A stretch of 64,000 nucleotides of DNA from Onthophagus taurus (lineage: Eukaryota > Arthropoda > Insecta > Coleoptera > Scarabaeidae). Each line of letters begins with the position of its first letter. Within the stretch, counting starts at the first letter, position 1. The translations under genes and the position numbers were made by a program. The stretch covers positions 16,313,501 to 16,377,500 of the forward strand of contig NC_091966.1 in the NCBI RefSeq assembly GCF_036711975.1, written 5' to 3'. The notes beneath the pieces were generated by a model, which searched no databases, was not told the DNA's origin, and saw only the letters and a list, made by a program, of their open reading frames with translations. Below, one piece after another: positions 57,031-64,000 of this stretch.

Positions 57031-60000
57031 TAGACCAGTTCATAAACTTTTTGTAGGTAAAATCTTTAATTATCTCAATCTGAGTTGATAAGAACGGAGC
57101 GATTATCGGTTCAGGTGAACATGGCGCTCGCTTGGCAGCCCTTTTGGCAAGCCTATCAGCGTGCTTGTTACCTGAACAAGTCGAGTGTCCTGTTGTCCAT
57201 TGAAATATAAGACAGTTATTCACTGCGGCCTTCTCCAATGTCAGATGACAGCCCATAACAAATCCCGATGTAATTGTTATTCTACTCAGGGCTAAAATAG
57301 CTTATCTACTGTCAGTATAAATTGTAAAAGACTTACCTACTAAGTTGGATCTGACAATAACGTCAGCGGCAAGTTGTATGGCGAATAGCACCGCCTGTAT
57401 GACGGTGGTACTTTAACCATCAGTGTAGATTTTAGGGCTGTTTTTTTCCTCTACTTCTGTGGAACTTGGGTGGATGAGATATTTCTTCGTAAAAATGTGT
57501 TGTAGGGGTGTAAAGTCACTAGTACCGCTCAGAGTATATGATAATTTGAATGCATAACGAGTGAATACAATTATATTATATTCCAGAGGATACAATATAT
57601 GCCAAAGGATAGAGGCGTGACAAATTTCTTTTGAAAATCGATGTCAGGCCTAGAAATAACTTTTATTTTAATTTTTTGTTTCGCGTTATTTTCACGTGAT
57701 ATTTCCTGAAAGTTATGAAATATTATTCTTAAGAATGAGTAAAAAGAAAGGAGTTCGAGATTTGTCAGAATCGACGCAGAAAGCCATCATATAGGGTGCT
57801 CGACAAGGATGCACACAGATCCAGCTTACCACGCAGATATCATCGGTATTGAAGACGTGGTTGACACTTGGTTGCTTCGTGACGAAGAAACTAAAATGAT
57901 AGACCTCAAATCACCAACCGGCTGGAGGACACGAACGGCGCGATGCTGTGCAGAGCGAACACACGGCTCACGACGGTGGACATTAGGGTAGAATTGTGGT
58001 GTTCTGCGCAGCGCCAACCGTCTACATCGACGGTCAAGAGGAAACTGAAGGATGCGGGACTCATTGGTGGACGTCCGGTAAAGAAACCACTCGTTTCAGG
58101 TAAGAACAGGAAGGCACGTGTGGAGTAGGAAAACATCCCTGTGGAGCGACGACAGCAAGTTCTTGCTATTCGGAACTGATGACATATCGCATACGGCATC
58201 CTTTGGGCACTCGCTTCGATCCCAAGTACCTGCTTCCCACGATGAAGCATGTCGGTGGTTCCATCATGGTGTGGGGGTGCTTCAGCGCTGCTATCACCGG
58301 CCCTTCTGGTTCGCATTACGGGCACCATGGACCGCCAGAAGTACAGGGACTGTCTGCAAGATGACATGCTTCCTTGGCCACGCAAAAACATGGGTCGGTG
58401 TTGCCTGTTTCAGCAAGACAATGATCCCAAGCACACATCCAAGAATGTCCAACTGGATCGCGCAGCGTTGAGTGGCGATAATGGACTGGTGCAGCCAAAG
58501 CCCGGATCTCAACATCTTCAAACCACTGTGGGACACTCTTTGACACAAGTTGACGGGCATTCGGACCACTTCCGCCGACGAAAAGCTCCAACAGCGGCAG
58601 GCGAAGTGGGTGAAGATCGACCAGTCCACGGTGCATTGATCGATTCCATGCCCAGATGTCAGGCTGTGATCAACAGGATGGGTTACCCAACCAAGTACTA
58701 GGTTGCTCTACATGGCTGATTGCCGTTCACGATTGTTATGTTGATATTTCTTGAGTTATGATTTATTTTTGTTAACATCGCTTTATAGCGTATTTTGGTA
58801 TTTTAATAAAAATAATTTTTTAATAACTCTAAGTTGAAACGGATTTTTCTATACAAATCTATGTCATGTGAAATACATTGCAAAAACTATGGTGAAGAAA
58901 TGGTCTGCTTTAATAAAGTTTCAAAAAAGTTATGTGGAAAAAACCAAATTATCATGTACTTTTGAGCGGTACTGTACATTCCAGAATTGGTGAGAAAGCC
59001 ATGTCTTATCTATAGCCCTCCGTCATTGACCGAATGCAACGTATGCTTTTTTTACTCTATTATCTAGGTGGGCTCTCCATGTCAATTTGTTGTCATGTGT
59101 GATGCCCAGATATTTGACCTCTTTTGACAACACCAATGGAGTATTAGCAAGGGATGGCATTCTGGGCTTGCCAAACTTCCTCATCCGTGTGAAAAGAATC
59201 AACTCTGTCTTCTTAGGATTCACAGGGAGTCTTTGTTCGTCATACCAAGTCTCTATCAATTTGAGAGCTACTTGCATCCTATCAAAAAGCACGTTTATGT
59301 ACTTGCCTTTGACGAGAATGGTTAAATCATCTGCGTAACCAACTGTAGTAAAGTTGGCTTCAGCGAGGCGGTTCAAGAGGTTATCCAGGGTGAGGTTCCA
59401 CAAAAGTGGGGATACTACACCCCCTTGTGGACAGCCTCGAGTAACTCCTCCTTGGAGACTGACATCGGCAGCCCTAGCTTAACTATGCTATGTTTAAGAG
59501 TGTTCTCAATCGAATTACAAAGAGTCGGTGGAACATTATGCTCTAACAAGGCATCGTTAATATCAGAGAAAGTTGTTTATCAAAAACTCCCTCTATATCT
59601 CTCTACAAAGCTGGTCACTGAGTGAAGAGCCGTTAGTGTGGACTTGCCCTGAGTGTAAGTGTATTGATTAGGATTTACTGGTTTAGTTGGAAGACAGAAA
59701 TCTCTAATGTAGCGATCGCACAGTCTTTCCAGAGTTTTCAAAAGAAAGGAGGAGACTGATTGGTCTAAACGATTTCGGTGTGAAATAATCAAGCTTACCT
59801 GGTTTTGGTATGAAGTTCACCGTAACCTCACGCCACCGACTGGATATATAGCGCAACGCCAGGCATGCCTGGAAGATTTCCACTAGGTGAGGTACTAAAT
59901 CCTCCAAGCCCCATTGTAAAAGGACTGGTATAATACCTGGTCCTGGTGTTTTGAGAAGCTGGTGATGGCCCACCGTATTTTTTCCTCCCTGCAGATCTCT

Positions 60001-60275
60001 TCGGCTGAGATCCAATCATCTGCACGGAACTACCGGAACCTGAAAAATATACTTCCATTAATAGATGAAGACTCTCCAAAATGTTGTCGGTATAAGAATC
60101 GTCAGCCTTTTTTAGTAAGCCAATTCGTCGTTCAGGGTCTGAAGCCAGAACCCGATTTAGCCGAGAAACTTCCTTGCAGGAGGAAACTTCCTCACAAAAT
60201 TTCCTCCACGTTTCTCGTTTTCTATGACGAACGCTTTTTTTGAACTCCGCTAATTTTCTTTTATAAAGTTTCATC
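57030..60275 (-). pseudogene. R1/LOA/I-like LINE with RNase H, split by a Tc1 element
   Basis: Read right to left: RKRETWRKFCEEVSSC linker (60150-60230), TPGPGIIPVLLQWGLEDL and VNFIPKPGKLDYFTPKSFRPIS (59790-59950), QYTYTQGKSTLTAL (59640-59690), VGYADDLTILVKG (catalytic box, 59300-59340), KEVKYLGITHDNKLTW (59090-59140). After the Tc1 insertion comes an RNase H domain: PKIYTDG (57413-57435), a TIYTDSR-like piece near 57320 and WTTGHSTCSGNKHADRLAKRAA (57135-57200). Multiple frameshifts. The 5' part and endonuclease are absent. Confidence 0.82.
57640..58976 (+). mobile_element. Tc1-like element inserted in the LINE, transposase 57735-58701 broken
   Basis: The right end reads CTTTTGAGCGGTACTG followed by TA (58975-58976), the complement of the classic CAGTACCGCTCAAAAG Tc1 end; the left end is decayed. 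The transposase begins MSKKKGVRDLSESTQKAII (57735), with WSDDSKF (first D), GGSIMVWGCF, QQDNDPKHTSK (second D) and SPDLNIFKPLWD, where the third acidic residue is not recognisable. It ends GYPTKY at 58701. At least four frameshifts and stops. More G/C-rich than its surroundings. Confidence 0.82.
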
Positions 60276-60410
60276 AGGTACTAATAGAGAGTATTTGACA
60301 AACCTGGTATTAAGTACATTTTGATTCGAATGAACCGGGTATCGAGTACTCCAAAATGTACTCGGAGTACATTTTTCTGTATTTTTACTCGGGTACTGCC
60401 CAGCTCTAGT
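60276..60410. repeat. Possible hAT-type terminus with GTACTCG repeats
   Basis: Read on the minus strand it starts TAGAGCTGGGCAGTACCCGAG and repeats GTACTC(G) motifs several times (GAGTACTC, GGAGTACA). This matches a common hAT end style, but no second end or 8-bp duplication was found. Confidence 0.4.
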
Positions 60411-61197
60411 TAGGGATAGCTGGATAGTTCTGAATTCTTGAGTGCGTTCGACAATCAATGATTCGACGATGCCAAGCGGATATTTACGTGTAACCATAAC
60501 AAAATCGTAAATAAACGATGTGAAATTTGTTGTTGATTGAAATTAATCATTATGATGTCATTTTGTTTATCTACCTTGAATCATAATTTTGGAACTCGCG
60601 CGTAGCTTTTTAAGGAAACGCTTTTAGACACATATTTATAAGAACTTTTTCTACAGTTTGGTTCCATACATCACGTTAATGATTTAGATACACCCTATAT
60701 AATAGCAAATTTTGTCAGTATTCATTATTTTATATAATAAAATAATTACTGTTATTTTTGTATTTATTATTTACATTATTTTTTATTAAAAATAGGTATA
60801 GAGATGTCACGAAAGATCAACATTACGGGAATCTTATAAAATCAATATCTTGTCCGCCTAACAAAAGTTTAAAAAAGTCCAATTTAAAGAAATTTTATTA
60901 ACGAAACATATTTTTTACAAGAACAATAAAGATACATCCAAAAAAATAAATAATTTTTAAAGACAATCAATCGATAATAAATATACAAACATAAACAAAG
61001 ACCATGTAGAAAATAGATCGAGTTTGAAAGGAAAAAAGTTAAGAAGAAGATCGTGTTGTGTATGAGGAAATGTGCTGAAACTGGTTTCTTTAATAAAAGT
61101 GCCAATATCAAGGTAATTAAACCAATTAACACTTTTATTATTTATTTAAAAGTGTAATGAGTGCTGAATCTTGTAACACAACATAAAAATCTTCTTC
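60411..61197. other. 3' flank of the xylose-isomerase-like gene
   Basis: No gene recognised. AT-rich with several AATAAA-type signals on the minus strand downstream of the stop at 61198. An 82-codon hydrophobic minus frame (60884-61132) is taken as chance. Confidence 0.5.
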
Positions 61198-62886
61198 CTA
61201 CTTGAGAAATGGCGTTTCAACGTTTCTGGTTAAAACTGCTTGCCAATGTTCGGAACGAGATGGAGGCGGCAACATCACGTTCGATTCTTGTTTTCTGCAT
61301 TGATCTTCGCAATCATCCAAATTCGCCTCTGAACTATTGAATTTTGAACCCCAACCAGAAGAAAAACTAACATATCTCATCTAAAACGAAAAAATTATTA
61401 ATAAAAAAAATTAAAGAAATCATTATAATTCAACCTGAATACTCTTATTCAATTGAATATCATTTATAAATTTGATAGCAATACGAAGAGCTTTAGCATA
61501 AGTATCAACGGCAGTGATAAAAGCTTCCGCTAAATCTTTGGCGTCAAAAGTGCTTTTATGATGCGGTACATAAAAAGTCAATCCGCCTGGTGACATTCCT
61601 CCATTTTCAACGATCGATTTCATGGTCATGGAAGCTTTATGAATGTCGTAAAGGTTTTTGTTTTTAACATCAACCGAACCCAAACTTCCATAACTTAATC
61701 AAAAAAGAAATTAACTTTTATAATAAAAATATGAACTCATTTTCTTACACATTTGCCATATAAGTAAAATGTCCCGGTTTAACAACCAATTTAACTTGTC
61801 GATCCAAATTGTAATGTTTCAAAAAACAAAGAGTACTGGAAAAATCGTAACAATATTTACTCCCCTCGTTTTTATTTCGCGTATCGAAAACGGTTTGCAT
61901 CAATAATTGGCCGCGATATCCGATTCTATCCTTATGTTCGATCATCAATTTGAGGAATTTGTGGAAATTTTTCATTTCTCGATTTAAATCGGTGTTCATG
62001 ACGTTGAAATAACCTTCTTGGGAGCCAGAAAACATTACGTTTTCAGCCCCCAATTTGTTTGCAATGTCCAAAGCTCGTTTTGTTTGATATCCGGCGTAAG
62101 TTACCACGGTGGCTTCTGGGTTGGTTACTGCTCCATTACGAAATCTATTAAAAAAGAAATAAGAAAGAATTGGGAAAAATGGTTTTACACAAATTACTTG
62201 TAAGTATTTTTAAAATCAATTCCAATCCATAAAGGACGAATTCCACTTTTTTGCTGGTACTCTTGAATTAATTCGACAATTTGCTCGTAATTGTATTGCG
62301 TTTCTTCGGATGTTTCTCCTTCCGGTGCCAAATCTCTATCATAAGCAGACCAATACTTCAATCCTTAAAATTACAAAAATGTTTTTTTCTCTCTCTAAGA
62401 AAACGAATTTTGATAATTTTATTAATCTCACCCATTTTCATACACAATTCAAACATAGCCCGAACTCCTCTTTTATAATTTTCCAAACTATGAGTATTTT
62501 GAACATTGTATAATCCAGTTGGGTTTTCACTCCATGGTCTTGGGGCACATCCAGGATAAGGAGTAAAAGCTTTTCCAAGAAAAATGCTGGGTCTCAACCA
62601 ATCCTCCATGGTCCTCCCATGTAAGCGTTCGTTTGAATTATAATAACGAAAATAGAAGTTGTCTTCATGATGAGTGTAAGAAGCGTCCGGTTTGTAATCG
62701 ATTCGTCCCATAACTGATGTTGAATATGAATACGTAAATTTGGAATAGAATTCTTCCGTTAGAAACGACGTGCACGACGCTGATTCCACTTTATTTAGCG
62801 TATAACTTACCTGGGAAATTGTCGTTGTCCAAACTCCTTGTTTGCTCGCGAGTCTTTTGGCGTTTGATGTTACCTGTCGCAAACAT
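61198..62886 (-). CDS. Xylose-isomerase-fold protein, probable pseudoenzyme (453 aa)
   Basis: Six exons on the minus strand: 62886-62811, 62713-62432, 62363-62198, 62144-61749, 61693-61435 and 61380-61198, 1362 nt in one frame, all GT/AG. Alignable along its length with class II xylose isomerases: YKPD...FRYYN, RPWSENPTG, YDRDLAPEGET, NGAVTNPEATV, SQEGYFNVMNTD, IGYRGQLL, GSVDV, NGGMSPGGLTF, RYVSFSSGWGSKF. Known active-site residues are largely replaced. The catalytic His (FHDRD) is Tyr127, the EPKP Glu/Lys are Gln258/Val260, the second Glu ligand is Lys297, the GWDTD loop is deleted, and the NFDAK Asp is Tyr348. His300 and Asp315 remain. So it is intact as a gene but unlikely to isomerise sugars. 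The start is placed at the ATG 63 bp after a TATA box. Confidence 0.88.
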
Positions 62887-62948
62887 TTTAGCTCCTCTTC
62901 GATTACGCTGACGGAGACGGTCTGTGCCCGAGATGTCGCAATTCGCGT

Positions 62949-62956
62949 CTTTTATA
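62949..62956 (-). promoter_or_regulatory. TATA box of the xylose-isomerase-like gene
   Basis: The minus strand reads GGTATAAAAGACGCG, with TATAAAAG 63 bp upstream of the ATG at 62886. This leaves room for a start about 30 bp downstream and a short leader. It supports the chosen first exon. Confidence 0.6.
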
Positions 62957-63375
62957 CCGGGGTAGTCTTTAAAAATTTGTTCGTGCGGTCCAGGGTCATT
63001 TCGGGATTCATGTATCCAAACTCTCTTTTGTTCTTATCAAGCAGCGTGAAAATGAGGATAAAAGGGAGTTATTGAAATTTATATGCTTCGTAACCTTGAG
63101 GACGTTCGAAGAAAAAATAATGTAAACGATCCTCAAATATATAATTTTATTAAATAATTTCATTGTGTTATTAAATACTTAATATTGTTTTATTACATTA
63201 TTTTGTTATATATTGATTTATTTTAAATAGAGCTTTAAATCTAGATAACTCAATAATCCAATAAAGCTAATAGGATTTTTTTTAATTATATGTTTTGTTA
63301 CAAACGATTTCATCCACTGCGTACAGGATTCATGATTTCAATTAAGGAAAATAAATAAAAATTCAATAATTTTTA
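62957..63375. other. Spacer between the xylose-isomerase-like gene and CDKAL1
   Basis: Both genes are on the minus strand. The spacer holds the upstream region of one and the 3' end of the other. No further feature seen. Confidence 0.5.
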
Positions 63376-63967
63376 TTATAACATATATTTTGATATAGAA
63401 ATCCAGATCAATCGGCAAATAATAGCAAAAAATAGCGCTGTTAAAGCATACCAAAGCTTACTTCCTTCTCTTAAAACCGTTCGTATTCCAGAAACTTCAC
63501 CCTGCTTTAAAGGTTTAGTTAAACCAGGAGCGACAACATTTCCATCATAAACAACCCCCATCATAGAGAATTTTGTGGCACTTTCAATTTTAACGGTAAC
63601 AAGTTTTCCCATTAACTCATCTTTTTTTGGTATTAAAACTTGTTCGTAAAATTTATTATGCCCCACGAAATGTTCGTTATCATGGGAAATTTCTGTTACA
63701 AGAATATCCTGGACTTCACCGACTTTATGGCCGTATGGTTCATAAGAATAAAACAGCTCTGTTAATTTTTTTGTGCGTTGTTTAACTTCTTGCGCTGGAA
63801 TTCTTTGCATTTTTGCGGCGGGAGTACCTGGTCTAGGAAAGAATTGGTTGATAAAAAGACTAGGAAATTTATGTTTTTCGCATAAAACAAGTGTGTCGTT
63901 AAAGTCTAATTCAGTTTCTGTTGGAAATCCGCAAATTATATCGGTTGCTATTGTCATTCCTGGAACT
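63376..63967 (-). CDS. CDKAL1: CDKAL1, tRNA (ms2t6A37) methylthiotransferase, last exon
   Basis: Radical-SAM enzyme that adds a methylthio group to t6A37 of tRNA-Lys(UUU). The exon starts after an intron acceptor (TTTAG) at 63968 and ends at the stop 63376; earlier exons lie beyond the window. Visible: the end of the radical-SAM barrel (VPGMTIATDIICGFPTETEL, SLFINQFFPRPGTPAAKMQR), a TRAM RNA-binding domain (VGEVQDILVTEISHD...GHNKFYEQVLIPKKDEL...MMGVVYDG) and a C-terminal hydrophobic segment (LWYALTALFFAIICRLIW) that anchors the protein in the ER. The upstream ATG at 63990 lies in the intron and is not the start. No lesions. Confidence 0.95.
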
Positions 63968-64000
63968 CTAAATAACAATAAAATAATCAATTTATTATTT

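Noticed and set aside
57906..58391. 161-codon minus-strand frame
   Set aside because: Antisense of the Tc1 transposase at 57735-58701.
63988..63990. ATG at 63990 as a CDKAL1 start
   Set aside because: It lies in the intron; the exon begins after the acceptor at 63968 in mid-protein.
1..64000. CRISPR arrays, bacterial operons, tRNA or rRNA genes
   Set aside because: None recognised. Short repeats present are minisatellites, MITE motifs or inverted repeats without regular spacers. A tRNA covariance search was not possible here.

Overview
This window looks like an insect nuclear genome, most likely a beetle or a close relative. The host genes are conserved animal genes split by short introns (many around 45-60 bp) with GT/AG ends. 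The DNA is AT-rich, and more than half of it is nested transposable-element debris. The order is inferred, not shown.

Host genes, left to right: (1) the 3' part of APC5, an anaphase-promoting complex subunit (2842-4051, +); (2) a secreted protein of about 515 aa built from repeated four-cysteine Ig-like modules (14285-16114, -), family not recognised; (3) a complete six-exon cytochrome P450 of the insect CYP2 clan, CYP15/CYP305-like (34694-36692, +); (4) a complete uridine-cytidine kinase-like 1 gene, seven exons and 553 aa, carrying a kinase and a UPRT-like domain (45527-53231, +), with a 5.3-kb intron full of mobile elements; (5) a complete six-exon xylose-isomerase-fold gene of 453 aa (61198-62886, -) that has lost most catalytic and metal-binding residues; (6) the last exon of CDKAL1, a tRNA methylthiotransferase (63376-63967, -). 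The four nucleic-acid, nucleotide and cell-cycle genes are housekeeping genes with no sign of operon-like cooperation.

Mobile DNA fills the rest. 0-2.3 kb: piggyBac tail, a foldback repeat with a hammerhead-ribozyme-like motif, RTE-type LINE relic. 4.1-10.7 kb: two Tc1-like relics. The second was hit at the end of its coding region by an apparently intact 3.38-kb Tc5-like transposon with 640-bp inverted repeats, a 529-aa DD36D transposase and a TAA duplication inside CTAAG. 12.5-13 kb: degenerate tandem repeat. 16.6-19.2 kb: a 2.6-kb foldback element. 19.2-22.3 kb: jockey/CR1-like LINE. 22.5-24.5 kb: internally deleted pogo/Tigger-like element. 24.5-30.3 kb: gypsy-type LTR element on the minus strand, broken by a Penelope-like or retrozyme-like fragment that was itself broken by a non-autonomous hAT. 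30.3-34.4 kb: Tc1 and RTE relics and a 546-bp repeat present twice. 37.7-44.3 kb: pogo, LINE, PIF/Harbinger and RTE relics. 47-52 kb: MITEs and a mariner-like relic inside the UCKL1 intron. 54-56.8 kb: an errantivirus-type envelope relic split by a piggyBac element. 56.8-60.3 kb: LINE relics split by a Tc1 element.

Most notable: the xylose-isomerase pseudoenzyme, the intact Tc5-like element with a C-terminal Cys/His cluster, and small dimer-type hammerhead-like motifs inside three unrelated repeat structures. All calls are from reading the sequence; no database search was run.
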